Assembly: GCA_900073065.1 (NCBI GenBank)
Contig: FJOG01000037.1
Span: forward strand, 133,498-197,497
Reading direction: 5' to 3'
From: Phialocephala subalpina
Taxonomy: Eukaryota > Ascomycota > Leotiomycetes > Helotiales > Mollisiaceae
DNA: 64,000 nucleotides
The notes under the pieces were generated by a model. It searched no databases and was not told the origin of the DNA. It saw only the letters and a program-made list of their open reading frames with translations. Made by a program: the position numbers and the translations under genes. Shown here piece by piece: positions 1-12,700 of this stretch (position 1 is the stretch's first letter; every line of letters begins with the position of its first letter).

Positions 1-159
1 GTACCAAGGGATTTCATTTCATTGATATGATTGTTCATCTGTAGTTACTAAAAGTTCAGTACGGTATGAATCATGAAGCAAACAAATGCTACCCTGCCAA
101 TTTTTCTCTCCTTGACAAGAAAACGTTTCGAACTGTCGAGCCTTAATTCATCTACCATC

Positions 160-825
160 CCTTAGTCAACGCCTGCTCAAAGCACATGTGAATCCCCCTA
201 TTATTCAAATCCTTCCTCGCCTTCGCCAACAAAACCTGCAACTCCTCATAACTCCACTTTAGGACATGCATATATAGCCGCAACGAAAAAATCTCCAGCT
301 CGTGACTAATTATCACCCACCAACTTCAGATGCGGATCCATTGGCCATAGCCCAATAGGGAGTTTATATAATTTGTGCATGATATTCGTGAAGCCAGCGT
401 TGCGGACCCAGTCTTCGGGGGGGAGACCTGGATAAGGCTCGCGACCGATCATGCGGCCCGCGGGAGGAGGCTGTCGCCCCAGGCTTTGATGTTGGTTCCG
501 TCGAGGGTGCCGTCGTCGCAGTGGAAGTTGAGATCGAAATCGGTGAATTCTACCCAGCCGCCCGGTTTGGTTTTACTGTTACATGAGTCCGCATTCGAGA
601 CGTTGTAATGGGAAGGGGAACATACCCATAGATTTGACCAATGAGTCTGGGCCAGTCTTTTAGCGCGTAAGCCATGTAACGATAATGGATGTAATCCAAG
701 GGTTGTCGGTAGGCGAAGCCGTCTTCTATGTCATCGATTTCGAATTTCAGGTTGGAGGGACAAATTCTGGCTATATAGGGGAGAGATCCGCTCCTAGCAC
801 CTAGTCATCCGTGTATTGGTTTAGT
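160..825 (-). pseudogene. Decayed TAM-domain (LaeA-like) methyltransferase, 3' part
   Basis: Read on the minus strand in several frames, this gives the second half of a fungal SAM-dependent methyltransferase of the TAM/LaeA-like family. In order it shows GADLSPI-stop-PEFVPP, NLKFEIDDIEDGFAY, LDYIHYRYMAYALKDWPRL, then after a plausible 53 bp intron KTKPGGWVEFTDFDLNFHC, GRMIGREPYPGLPPEDWV, and finally WSYEELQVLLAKARKDLNNR. The family's usual GADLSPIQP has become SPI-TAG-P, consistent with CAG to TAG. At least three single-base frameshifts separate the blocks (near 780, 470 and 310). The N-terminal half with most of the SAM-binding loop is not recognisable upstream. The family assignment is secure from the order and spacing of motifs. 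It cannot encode an enzyme as written. Confidence 0.82.
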
Positions 826-2121
826 AAATCGTTTATTAGGATGTATGTTTATGTTTTCAATCAAACAGCCCTCAATCTTACTTCTGCTGAGGTGAAGTCA
901 TCCGCTTGAAATTCTGTCAGTGCTCTGCTCACAAATTTGTACTTTTATCAGACAGTGCTCTGCTCACCGAACTCAATGGCCCTAGATCCCAGTGCCCTTG
1001 ACAATACAAGTAGAAAACGTAGAATGACAGCCATCAGACGAATCAAACGTTTCTCCGACGCCCGAAGGATTGCAGCCTCCTGTCGATTGCAAAAAGAAAC
1101 AAATTTGGGGGCCTTATCACGAGGGTCTTGGCTATCAATAGGACGAAGAGAAGAGTATTGAAAAGTGCTTGGAAGTCTTGGGGATGATTCAGAGAAAGGA
1201 AGCGAAGGCTTCTGTCTAAAAAAAATGGCGAGGAGCTGAGATCGAGCACAGCGCAGTGAAAGTCCCCATTGCGTTGGCACGTGAGTGATTGAGAGCTTTT
1301 CCAGCCGCCAGGAACCTCTGTTTCCAGGACAAATTTGCTGGGATCCAGAGTATTGCCCAATTTGGATTTTTTGCCGTGTTTTGTTTGAGGGGAAGAAGGG
1401 ATGACGGTTTGAGTGTTGATATTGTAGAGTTGGTCACGCGATGGCGGCGGTTCAGTCTTGATGCATAATATTGGCATAAATTATACAGCTATCACATCTA
1501 TTTGTCCCATCGTTAGTCATTTGCCTTCTCTTGTTTCATCCAAGAAGAGAGCATAGAACTCTTCCACAAATACTGCAAATCGAATATTTTCTGGCTCTGC
1601 TCATATTAACGCAGAGTCGCAGACTGGGAAACGCAACCCAAAAAGGGTATCGCAGCCAAATCACCCTTGAAAGGAGTCACAAAAGGGTTCACTATCCAAG
1701 GACGCATTCGTTTCCAGTCCACAGACTCCTCCGACCGCATCCCTTCTATCCCAAAACTCCGAGTTAATAAGAAAAAAGAAGCCATGAAATAACTCCCAAA
1801 GTTCGAGTACAAAAGTAAAACAGCCCCGCGAACCAAGCACGACCAAAAATTGGCAGAACAGTTCTACATATGCTCCAGCAACAAGCTAGCTAGCGTTTCG
1901 GGCGGCGTTGAAACCCAAGTCCCGTGCTGATGATGCCTGGTGTCAGTTGAGGGCTCGTAATCTGTGACAATGGCCTCACAGAAATGGTCTCAATGCGGTG
2001 GGGAAATTGTAGCATGTTGGCATGAAGCCGCATCATCAATCATACATAGTTTCACTAGGCAGCTTGGCCTAATCCCGATGTTCCGGCGAGAGCACTATAT
2101 CAAGCAGACATTTCCACCTAG
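826..2121. other. Unassigned stretch beside the methyltransferase relic
   Basis: I recognise no gene here. Minus-strand open frames of 110-144 codons between 948 and 1477 overlap one another in different phases and match no family I know. Their length alone is weak evidence at this base composition. The region could hold the lost 5' half of the methyltransferase beyond recognition. Confidence 0.4.
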
Positions 2122-3680
2122 CTAGACAGACAGATTTGACATCAATACCATACATTTTGCCTCCAACAGTTTCCACAACTGATACCTGGTCTCAGCCTCG
2201 ATTAATAGCCCATTTGCACTCCTGCTTCTTTGTCCCTTGAAATGCGGATGTACCGGTAGATATTTCTTCCTCCTTCTCGGGATCCCCAGCCTACCGTTAT
2301 CCATGACATCCTCGTCCATGTCGAATTCTTCAATCTCTTCCACCTCGTTGTGGTTGCTGTTTATGTTTGTGATGTGGAAAGGGGTGGCGTTCTCCGAGTA
2401 GCGACTGGGACTGTTAGCACTGCAGTGCTGTAACTCGAAAGGGAGCCGAAATTGAGCTCGAGAGAAGGTAGTGCAGTGGTGCTTGAGGGTCATCCAATGG
2501 AAGCGTTGCCCAAGCTTGGGTTACCCTCTTCTTTATCTACCAAGAAAAGATAACGAAAATCGTTAGAGACTTACCGGTTGCGGCCTTGCGGCTCTAGAAT
2601 AACGATTTTTCCTTGGCTCGACTTGGGGGTAATGGCCGTTTGGAGAGTCCCCATGACTTTCGCCAGCTTCTTCATCTTGTCAATCGAATCGTCTTCCGAC
2701 TTCGGCTTACTTGGAGGAATGATGGTCGTTTGGATAGTCCCCATCACAGTAGCGAGCTGTTTCATATCCTCAATCGGGTTGCCTTCCAGTTTCTTCTTGA
2801 GGAGTTTTTCAACCTCCTCATCTCTCTTTTCTTCAATCGCCTCGTGCTTCTCCCTTTGCTTTTTTGGTGCTTCTCCTCTTTCTCGAGCTTCTTGTTGGTT
2901 TCTGCTTGGATGGCATCGAGTTTGTTCTGTAGTTCCTTTTTGTCCTTCTCGACCTTATCTGCATCCGCCCTCTCCTTGTCTTTCTTGTTCCTCTTATCCC
3001 GAAGCCGAGACTCTATCTGTGCGAAGGTGAGCGGGATTTTTCCCTGAATCCCTCCCATTTCATCCTCAGTTTGTGGAAATGTGGATGCTCTCCATCTTTG
3101 TGGGTGGGGTAAAATCTTGAAACTTCCCCCATGGGTCCCCCCACGAGCAGCCTGCTATGGACTGTAAGCAGGCGTTGATCTCATTGATTTCTCGGGCGTA
3201 ACCCGCGAACTCAGCTCGTCCAACATCTGTGCTTGATTAAAATGACCTTATTGTTGGATGAAGAGACTAACAATCGGCGTCGTCAGAGTCAGCACCTGGG
3301 AAATTAGGATATATGTCGAGTTCTCCCTTGATGAACCTCGGACCTGCCCCCAGGGAATTTTGGAGCGCATCGAGCTATGTAGTTTTGCTCCTTTGCCTAA
3401 GGCGTTCTGTTCTGATCTCCTCGCAGGAGTTGACGCACTTTCTGAGCTCAAGCATGCATTGGTCGACCAGATTGTTGAATGGCGTTGTATTAGACGATAG
3501 AGACATTTCGCTCCGAATAAGATGTCCGACGTTCGTGAGTAAGTTTCAACTGCTCGAAGTTTTGTGATTAGTATTTGCTTGATATTGTTTGGGATAACAA
3601 AGCATCTCTGATATAAGTCGTCCATCTTGGCGCTTGCCGTGAGGCTTGAAGCGTCGTCAGACCACTTAGGGCTGCACAAA
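2122..3680 (-). pseudogene. Coiled-coil hypothetical protein, frameshifted
   Basis: Minus-strand reading runs from about 3680 to 2122 through several frames. The first part (3680-3250) has a helical pattern with LVDQCMLELRKCVNSCEEI, like the N-terminal helical domain of fungal STAND/ankyrin proteins. The middle (3058-2765) is a strongly charged coiled coil rich in K, E and Q. Its frame breaks in an A6 run near 2868, and one extra A would restore the coiled coil through to the next block. That block holds an internal duplication, LATVMGTIQTTIIP and LAKVMGTLQTAITP. The tail (2493-2122) is acidic, then basic. A second break lies near 3540. I see no catalytic motif. It could be a broken STAND-type gene; homopolymer sequencing errors could explain part of the damage. 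Confidence 0.45.
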
Positions 3681-4179
3681 CAAATCCCAAAGATCTCAAC
3701 AGGCGATCTGATGCAAAATAGAAGGTATACAAGGACGCATATGAGCTGTGTGTCTCAATCTACATGCCACACCCACGAAATAAAGAGAGAAGCAATGCTG
3801 TAGCCAGGTCCAGATGAAACGCCACGAGAACCTTCACTCCGGATGCGGAGCTCGTAGGCGACGATTCTAGGAGAACCAGGGAGATCGCTGATACCCCGCC
3901 ATTGGGGTCGAATCAGGGAAGCAGCAGCAGATCATGCTCTCGATCTGGTGGGGAGAGCTCTGCTGCCGACGATTGGGTGACTGTCATGCCATCGCAGACG
4001 AAATGCGGAGGTTAGTGGAATGCTGGGCAAACATTCGACGCAGAATTTCATCACCCCTGGGCTGATCTCGGGAACCCTTGACAGCGCCTATCAACTGCGT
4101 GCAGCAAAGCACAGGAGCGCGTACACAGGCACCCCAATAAGCGAGGAACACCAACTCCACATGTGAGTATTTCAACTCT
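3681..4179. other. No gene seen
   Basis: Ordinary base composition, only short open frames, no recognisable protein or RNA gene. The AT block starts at its right edge. Confidence 0.4.
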
Positions 4180-4530
4180 TAATATTGTTTGATAAAATCT
4201 ATCGAAAAATGCTATTAGAATATAAATAAAGGTAAAGCATTTAAAACTTTTTAACTATAATGAAAAAACTTAAAATTTAAATAATTATCGTTTAATTTTA
4301 ATGATTTTAATAGTTAAAGTATATAAGTATCTCGACTCGAAAACAAAATCGAAAAGTAAAAATTGAATAGATTTCTTATTTCTCAACGAAATTAAATTAT
4401 AAAAAATTATACTTAATTGGATTTGAAAGCTCTCGGTTTATCTTTGCAATTTATTCAATTAAAATCATTTTTATGTTATGAATTGTAATATATTATTGCA
4501 TTTCCTTACGCAAATGGTAAAAGATAAGAT
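4180..4530. repeat. AT-rich block, probable RIP-degraded repeat
   Basis: Composition switches abruptly to almost only A and T, with few C/G-containing words left, then returns to normal. This is the smallest of eight such blocks. No frame or terminal repeat can be read. RIP (C to T in duplicated DNA) is the established cause of such islands in Pezizomycotina; applying it here is inference from composition. Confidence 0.6.
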
Positions 4531-5971
4531 TTGCTTTGAGGGTGCCTGTGTAGGCGCTCCAACCAGGGCCACTACCTGAGCTCGACGTTACTTCGGCCAA
4601 AAATTCGCTACCCGCGTTTCTAAATGCGTGGAAGGTCGCCGACCTGGGATGTGGCGCAAAGTGGCTTGCTCAAAATGCGCGAAATAATGCAACTTCGAGA
4701 CACCAGGAGATGTGGTGCACAACTTGCATTGCTGAGCTGAAGCCATCCTGCAGCTTCATTGACACATAATCGTACGAGCCAAGATTGATATCCGGCAACA
4801 TTATGATATCTGACCTTTCCATAGCTCCGGCCAAGATGCAATGTAAAGAGAGCTCTCAGCGGCAGCCCCAGGAATAGCTGAGAGGGCGCTCAATTGGCCA
4901 CATTGATCACAACGATTGATTGACTGCCATCAGCAGGCGCGATCTGTCAATGGTTTGCACATTTCGTTCAGCTCTTTGATTGAAGACCATATTCGGATAC
5001 TCTATCGATGCTCTACGTCCTTTGTTGAAACACGTTGCCGGGACTCTCAGCCGGATTCAGCCAAAGCTCAGCCGGCAGGTGTGGTATCTTATGCATATCG
5101 AAAGAATGCAAAGAAGTTGCGGAACGGGTGACATGCGGAGGCGAGGAGGTTTCTTCGTTTGCGGTGTTTCGTCTTCGGCGCTGGTAGACTGCATTGCTTC
5201 GATGGAGGGAGCCGCCGGGAGAACTTGCCTCCGCGCTGGAGTAGAGGTAGTAGCTAGCTCAAGCGGCGGCGAGTGTTGCGAGGACGCGGACTGATGCCCT
5301 GGATCTCGAGAGCGCGCTCGAGGCTGACATCGGGTTGGAGGTTGAAGCTCGTAGGAGTCAGTTGGGTCTACAGGACCATATACCCTGTTTGAAGTGTCAT
5401 TTCCATCATCTGCGGGTACCTGAGATGGCTCAATAGAGGTATGTCAAGAGTCGTTGATGTTTCGGGGAAGGTTCATTGCGACAATTTTTGGAGGTCGCGT
5501 AGCAAACAAAGCGGGACCTTCGCTTCTCAGCCTTCCCGCCACCAACCTTCCTCATCAACATCTCATCCATTGATATCTCAAAGAGGAAAGAATTTACTCC
5601 ATTTGGAAAATCAGTTCAGACCCGTCTCTCGTTCGAGTGCTAAGAGGTGGATGTGTACGAAAAATCGGAACAATTTGATGCAGACCGGTTATCTTCGAGA
5701 AAAAAGTTTCATTTCGCTGAGATGAGATTGAGGAGCAAACTCGTGCTTTTGAGAAGACTTTGGAAACAACTTGCAAATCTTAGCTCTTCTAAACTGTACT
5801 ATTACCCTTAATAATGTGGTCGCATGTTTTAGGCGCTTTGTCTTGCGAAGAGCGACGGCTAGATAGTATCTTCCGTCAACTTTACTTTTGGAGCTCCAAG
5901 TTGGCCTGGAAGATGATGTTTTTGGTGTTCTGATTGGTTGACTATCAAGTTCCTTACTTTATAGAATATAG
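4531..5971. other. Unassigned region, possible upstream exons of the 5972 exon
   Basis: Plus-strand open segments near 5100-5430 and 5645-5790 contain long runs without stops, including a stretch with PCLKCHFHHL near 5380-5415. They may be exons of the gene ending at 6196, but I could not join them with convincing splice sites. Confidence 0.3.
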
Positions 5972-6196
5972 GAGGGGATCACTGACTATAAACCCAGTCT
6001 CGATCAGGAGCTTGCAGTACTGACAAATTCGACAGAAGATATCCTCCTGCTGGAGGACAAGGCGGTGTTTCTTTTCATCTTGAATCCTCTGACCACTGTT
6101 TTCAAGTTTGCTCGCACCGAGTCGACTCTCGCATTATCCTTTGGAGACCTGTCCCTCATCAGTGATGGGGAAGAACTTGAACGTCTTTCAATGTAG
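5972..6196 (+). CDS. Terminal exon of an unrecognised hypothetical protein
   Basis: After a TAG acceptor at 5969-5971 the plus strand is open for 74 codons to a TAG at 6194-6196. It has a coding-like composition: LDQELAVLTNSTEDILLLED, then a hydrophobic AVFLFILNPLTTVFKFA segment and an acidic end, SDGEELERLSM. I do not recognise the family. The upstream exons are uncertain, and the neighbouring region is full of decayed genes, so this may also be a remnant. Confidence 0.4.
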   Translation, partial: EGITDYKPSLDQELAVLTNSTEDILLLEDKAVFLFILNPLTTVFKFARTESTLALSFGDLSLISDGEELERLSM

Positions 6197-6276
6197 GGGT
6201 CAAGCAGGTGTTGTCCCGACCTGACTCACCCAAAGGGCGTCAGACGGTCAGAGAATCAAAGGCCACTATTCATTGC

Positions 6277-7067
6277 TTATCTAATAGTAAGTTGAAGAGT
6301 AATAACAAAAGGCAAGTTTCTCGTTTCTATCATAGTCTTCTTCATCGTCATCCAAGCAGCATTCACGAAAATTGTCTCCCGCCCGACTTCGAGTTTGGCT
6401 TCAGACCCATGGCCTGAAAAGTCGAAGTCTCGATGAATTAGTATATTCTCGCGCTCGGCTTCCTGTCGCTCCTTCGACTTCACCAAGCATTGTACTTCCG
6501 TGTCTTCACTCGTTTCCCCGATCCACCGTACAGGCTCCATACCCCAGGATTAATGGTAGTGATCAAAAAGACAGAGTAATGGCCGTGCTTTTGCAATCTT
6601 CTCCACCTGTTTCGCACACCCTGTGAGTCCAGGTACATTGATCGCATCCAGCCTTCCTTTGGGCGGGCTGTGCATTACCCAGATATCAACTGGATCCTCA
6701 GGGCCAGGTGCCGACACCCAAGCTGCTGATGCCGCTGGAGATGGAGCTGGGGGATAGATGAAGGCATACTGTCAGATGAGTGGGTCCTTTTTTGGGTCCT
6801 TATTTTGTATTTAGTTTCAGCTTCCCCCTTTCTTAAATCTACAATCAAGTCGATTCCATCTCACACATACGGCTTGCCCAGGAATTCTGGCTGCATCGGA
6901 TTTCCATAAATACGAATGGGTTGTTCTTTCCCACCAACGGTGCAACAGAACGCAACCGTCTGAACTTCTCTGTCAATGTACCGAATCCCACCAGCTATTG
7001 CATTCTTCGCAGTTAACAAACTCAGTGCTTCACCCTTGAAATTCTTATGAGCACGCGTTTTATTCAA
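6277..7067 (-). pseudogene. Decayed metallophosphoesterase-domain gene (fungal calcineurin-like phosphoesterase)
   Basis: The minus strand reads, in order: IRIYGNPMQPEFLGKPY; an intron with donor GTGTGA and acceptor ACAG; YAFIYPPAPSP; a segment with VDIWVMHSPPKGRLDAI; GCAKQVEKIAKARPLLCLFD; a stop; WGMEPVRWIGE; and a long tail ending EVGRETIFVNAAWMT. This matches the second half of fungal calcineurin-like phosphoesterases, where the motifs are normally YG(S/N)P.QPEF, HGPP, FGHIHE and FVNAA. Three hallmark sites are damaged: HGPP is HSPP, FGHIH is FDHYH, and the following Glu codon is a stop (6550-6552). The first half with the D-x-H metal site is absent: the fragment begins at 7067, where monocarboxylate-transporter sequence takes over on the same strand. 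It cannot make an active enzyme. Confidence 0.82.
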
Positions 7068-7074
7068 TAGATTT

Positions 7075-7690
7075 TCAAATTGATTCCCTCACAATATGGC
7101 AGGATACATCCGCCAAGTGCACCGCCTGATACCACGATTCCATTCGCAAGGCCATGCTTCCTGCTGCTGAAATATTCTCTCGATATCGTCACCGCTGGAG
7201 GATAGACGAAAGCTAAACCATGCCCAGACACCAATCCCTGAGAGAGAAAGAACTGCCAGGAATTCTGGATGCGCTGGCTGCGAACTTTGATTCGATCATC
7301 AGAACTGAGCCAAGGGTCAAGGAGACGCGGTACCCAACGGGATCAGTAAATCTGCCCGTGAAAGCACCCAGCATGAAGTAGAGACTTGATGCCACCGACC
7401 CAATCCCCAGAAGCCTCAAGGGTGATTCGTCGGGAACAGTACCGTCTAGTAGTATTCTCGGAAGACCCCAAACGTGTTGGTATATCCGACACCCACAAAA
7501 AGGATTGCTGAAGCTGAACACGAGCTATTTTCGCGCTTCGTCCTGCGTTGCGCTTCCACTTTCTGTTTTGTCTTTAGTAGTAATGGACCCTCGATTATAG
7601 GTCCTAGAATTGTACTGACCTTCAAGAATGGGGAATATTGTTGTGGTAGCCATTTTTCGTAATATCTTTGGGCTTTCCACATATTTCAAC
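7075..7690 (-). pseudogene. Truncated MFS monocarboxylate-transporter-like gene, N-terminal third
   Basis: Minus-strand blocks in shifting frames give the first four or so membrane segments of a fungal MCT-type major facilitator: VGVGYTNTFGVFREYY, then SVASSLYFMLGAFTGRFTD, then VGYRVSLTLGSVLMI, then GLAFVYPPAVTISREYFSSR and GIVVSGGALGGCILPY. After that the frame reaches a stop and the metallophosphoesterase remnant begins. At least three frameshifts are needed. The remaining two thirds of the transporter are missing. The family is clear from the FGVF.EYY and VYPP...REYF patterns. Confidence 0.8.
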
Positions 7691-9119
7691 AGAGCGTGGT
7701 ATTTATACCCAAGCCAGACATTGGAAATTTGTCAATAACACCGCGAGCAAATTTCAGAGTGCTCAAGTGACCAATTGCAGTGATGGTTCGCTGTCTTCTC
7801 TTCGAGCATTAGCATAGAGTGTGGGCAAGCGGCAAAGCGGGAGTTCCTGCATGCTGATCTTGCCTTCAACTTAGCCAAGCACAATATGACACTCTCAAGA
7901 GTCAGCAATTTTCATGCTCTATATATGGATCATAAAAACCTACTTACCAAGCGACTAGAATCTCGACCACCGCATGGCGGATCGATCCGTTCTTTGTCGC
8001 GTTCGAAAAGGCAGCATCGGAATTGAACTGGCGATGTACACTTCTATGTTTGTTGCTCTCGCGGATCGAAATAATTCGACTCGCAAAGTTGGCTGTGTCC
8101 GAAGATATGAGCGGGTGACCTCGGAGGGGTAGGATCAACATTTTTTTGGACACAGTCGGTAGAAGACCAGGTTCCTCTCACTTAGAAGAAGTGGCAGGAA
8201 AGGAAGACAATCAGAGGCGACGTTGCAAGGCCTCACAAGATCGCGTAGTGGCGAACAATTCGGAGAAAACCACGACGGGTACTGTACATTCGTGGATCAC
8301 ATACCCTCGCGGATGTGAGGCACTTTTGCCAACACCTTACATTCTTTGCAAGATCGGAAAGCTGATAGTCGATCTAGATACATATGGAGTAATTATGTCC
8401 TTGCAAAGTTATCCTCTTTGCAGGGTCGTCGGAGTCTTTCGGATGCAAAGCTGACATGGCTCAGACTCTAATCTTATCCTCACTCGCTCTGCTTTAGTCT
8501 CCGGACGTAAGCAGTTGCTGCTTTAACCTAAGCTGAGGGTGAGAATACCTGATCAGACCTGAGCAGAGCCTGAGCAGAGCCTGAGCGCGCCTTGAGTCAG
8601 CTTGCGCTCTATAATATGGGACCCATTTCGGCCTCCTGTGTGCCCCGGCTACAGTTTCCTTACCAGATTGCCCAGGAATTAGTCTCTACTACCTTACAGG
8701 GTTCCTACTAGAGCAATTTTGGACCCCCACCAGCGCTACACCCTATTTTTACCTCTTCCCTCTTATTCTGTTCAATCAAATTAATATCGTCTCCTTCATA
8801 GTGTCAGGCTTCGAGCATATCGAGTGGTGCGACATTTTCGGGGCGGCGTTGTTGTATATTTCATGCATAAAGCGGAAGAACGTTATAGCCCAAGCTGGAT
8901 ATGTTCACGCCGTGCCCATACTCAACCACTGTTCAGGCTAAAGCAGCAGCAGTTCAGGTCCAAAGACGGAAGTCAAATCTTTTTCTCATGTGACCAGGGT
9001 TGCCTTTGCTCAGGCCCGGCCGGCTTAGCTTCAGCTCAAGTTGGCTCAAATCGACTTAAGTTTAGAAGGATTCACCAACCCGGCTACCTAATTATAGAGG
9101 CCTGCAATTGGCTAACTAA
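7691..9119. other. No gene recognised; short CTGAGCAG-type repeats
   Basis: Open frames of up to 103 codons here match nothing I know. Around 8550-8595 the sequence repeats CTGAGCAGAGC in tandem; a related cluster in the opposite orientation lies near 14,685-14,735. The right side grades into the AT block. Confidence 0.35.
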
Positions 9120-9540
9120 TAAACTTCAAATTTGAAAATTATAAATTAGTTTATTTTAATATATAATTTAGAATTTATATTTTCTTTTTTTAAGTTAATA
9201 TTAATTAAAAGAATATATTTTTATTAATTTTCAAGTTTTAAAAAAGTTTTATTTATTTATTTTCTTTTTTTAAATTTATTATATTTTTATATTATAATTC
9301 TTTTAAATTAAAAATTATATTTTTAAATAGAAAATATATAATTTTTATTAAAAAAACTTATATATAAATTTGGCGAAAATATTTAAAGAAAATGAATAAA
9401 TTTAAAATTTAAAAAGGTTTTATATTTATAGAAAAAAGTTTAAAAATAGAAAGAAAAAACTTTTAAATTATAAAAAAAAATTTAAAAAAAAAGAATTCTT
9501 AATAATTTAATTTTAATTAATTAATATAAGGTTTCCGCGA
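9120..9540. repeat. AT-rich block, probable RIP-degraded repeat
   Basis: About 420 bases of almost only A and T with long homopolymers and no readable frame. It ends about 260 bases before the start codon of the intact ankyrin gene, so that gene's promoter lies between the block and 9797. Confidence 0.65.
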
Positions 9541-9796
9541 TTTTCGATTTCGGGTTTTAGCTAGACTATTACTAGCCTTAGTACGTTAGAGGCTATGGTC
9601 GAAAATTATTACGGGTTAAGTCTTAGCCTATCGGCAATTATAACCGCATATCTACGAAACTTAATAGCCTCGTCAACCTTTATTCTTTCCTGCTGCCTGA
9701 AATTCCTTATCACCAGATACATTTGGTACAACCAACCCGCAAACCCAACACATCGTCCTTTCCTCTTTTCGAGTCATAAATTCTCGAGTTAATGTC

Positions 9797-12700
9797 ATGG
9801 CTGAGGTTCTGGCCGTCGTTGCAAGTGGTGCAGGGCTGGCATCTCTCGCGATCCAACTTGCAGATGGGATCGACAGGCTACGAAAGCGCTGCGAGAACCT
9901 AGAAAAGCTTCGCGATAACATCAGCACTCTGATCGAAGATCTTGAAATCATTATTGAGCATTTGCACAACCTTGAAGTAGATCACACCGAGATATTGGAA
10001 TTCATGGTCGCCCCAACAGCCATTGGCCGGTGTCAAGTCGGCTGTGAGAACGTGATCAGAAGGCTGGAAACGCTCATCGCAGGAATCCCTAGTACGTCCT
10101 CTGGAAGCTCGAAGACACGAATACTACGAACACTATTCAAGTCAAAAAAGTGGAAAATTCAATTCGACGAGCTGAGGAGTGCGGTACATGGCCTCAAATT
10201 GAATTTCATTGGGTGGGTTTCATCACCTTTTGCCCGAGTAATGTTTTTCAAGCGCTGATTGAAGACATCCAGGATCCAGTGTTTTCACCAGAAAGCATTC
10301 ATGCAGAAGTATATGCTCTCGGCAAGTCCCCCAAAAGGTGAAAGGCTTGGCAAAAACATCACATCTTCAACTGAAGCCTCCACAACAAACCTTGAGGTGG
10401 ACAAAAACTATTCCCAGCTAATGCTAGAAACTGTTTCAAATGAGCCTTTCTGGCGATCAAGACGGCAGCGCCCTCAATGTGCAGTGTTACAATGTCATTG
10501 CTCCTGCCACTTTACCAAGCAAATCAGCAGCAGGTTCTGGTACATTCATTACAGTCCATTGGCCGATATGTTGAAAAACTGCGACACCGCAACATGCACG
10601 GCTCGTCGTCATCGCCTTCAGTTCCGAGCCGCATTATCTCAACTTGGGATCCCATGGGCCGTAATACTGGGAGTAGATCTAACCTTGGAGGTCGGAAAGT
10701 TCACACTCTGTCCCGCCCTACAATTGCAGAGAGTTGTTAAGTACACCTCCCCGGGATTCGAGATTCTTTGGAAACTTTCCGAGGAAGAATTGGGTTGGGA
10801 TGATGCAGGAGCACAATTCAGAGAACTTTACCGAATGGATCCAACTTTTTGTAACCAAGTTGATCCTAGTGGACGCGGATATCTGGAGGTAGCTGATAAG
10901 CTTTTCCTTCTCACTGACTCTTCCATTCCCTTGTCATCATCTCTCTAACATTGAAGTGTATTACAGAAAGCTATGGAAGCTTTGGGATGGGTCGGTGACG
11001 GCGGCAGCAACTTCGACAACCTACCACGAGTACTACAACTCTTCATCGAGGAGTTCAACATGTCTCTAGGTCTGGAAAGTTCCGAGTATGTCTGGTTCTA
11101 TCCTTCTTAATAGATACGACTGATAATGTTTCTAGATTTCTGTACGCTTCCGCTTCTCACAACTCCGAAGGTTGCCATATTCACGTCGTAGAGAATGTTC
11201 TAAAGATTGGCTACGACTTCGACAATTCCCCGGCTCCGCAATTTGAATCATGGCCCAGGCCTTGCGTAGATGATCTAGCAGGAGAATTCTCAATGCCTAT
11301 TATACCGCGGGACCCATTCTTCATTGAATATCTCAGCGCAATCGTCCGTACTAATCAAGGTAAGAATCTATTTCAATATGAGATTGACCTTGTTCTAAAG
11401 CATGATTTGCAGACTTTGGGGGAACTCCTCCCTTACACCAAGCCATCTGGCATGGATCCATGAAAGCTGTCAGGAAACTAATTCGGGGATCTCACCCCTT
11501 GGAGGATAATGTCAACTTTCTCGGCCAAACTCCACTACACATTGCCATTGGCAGCCCTTCAAGACTGAAAGCTCTTCTGGATGCAGGACACGATATCAAT
11601 GTTCGCGATAAGAATGGCATCACTCCTCTCATGTATGCCGCTGCGGTGAATCGGCCAATAGCCGTTTCCATCCTGATCCGTCGAGGAGCGGACCTGTTCA
11701 TGCATGATTATTTGGGGAACTATGATTTCATCACATACGCTGCTATAAGGAACCATTGGTTCTTGATCTGGAATGCAGTTGGAGTTATTGAATCAAGAGA
11801 TCCAACCCTTCTTTTGAGCGCCTTCTCCAGGATCATTTCGGCTTCAAGGCCTCCTCTATTCTTGGAAGAGGGCAGAACATGGACTAAATTATTCATGACG
11901 AGTGTTTTATCAAAGTTGCGCAACTTTAATGTTCGATTTGAAGATGGGAGAACTATGATGCATGTTATTGATCTGCCTCAATATGCACATATTCTCACTG
12001 GGCATGGCTTTACGGCGTTGAATGAGCAAGACAAAGAAGGCGAGCACTCACTCTTTGCGATTACCAAATTTCTCGATACGGAACTTGCTCAGCGTTTAAT
12101 CGAAAAAGGAGCCAATATCAACTTGAAGAACCACAAAGGCCGTATTGTTCTCTCCCAATTTCTTCAAAAACTAACAACGCTAAGAGCGGAAAAGAGTAAG
12201 AAGATATTGGAATACTTGGATATGCTTCTTAGAAACGGTGCCGATGTCGTTTCGACAGATAATTGCTCTTGCGCTTGCACTTCTGGTGGGTGTTTGCCAA
12301 TATCCGGGCTTTTGCCAGTATACGGCTTTAGCTTCGAACTTCAAGCTTTTTTTGGAAGCAGAATTAACAATCCATTTTGGGTTTTTGAATGGCTGTGTTT
12401 GCTAGAAGATCGCGGGAAATTGGTAGAGGCAAAAACGAACGCTTTATCCGTATTACGTCGAGCCAAGTTCGACCAGACAAATCTTGTCCATACATGCTGC
12501 TGCTTTGGAGCCAGCAGGGATCACACCCTCCGCGAAGATACATTCTGGGATATTTCAAGCGTCATAAAACTTGACCAGCTGGATGATGAGATGAAAGTCT
12601 GGGAAACCAAAGAATACGATGAGATTGTATCCGAACTAATAGTACAATTGGGCAGACAGTTCACTGAGGCAAGTGGATCTATTTCAAGAGAGATACAGGC

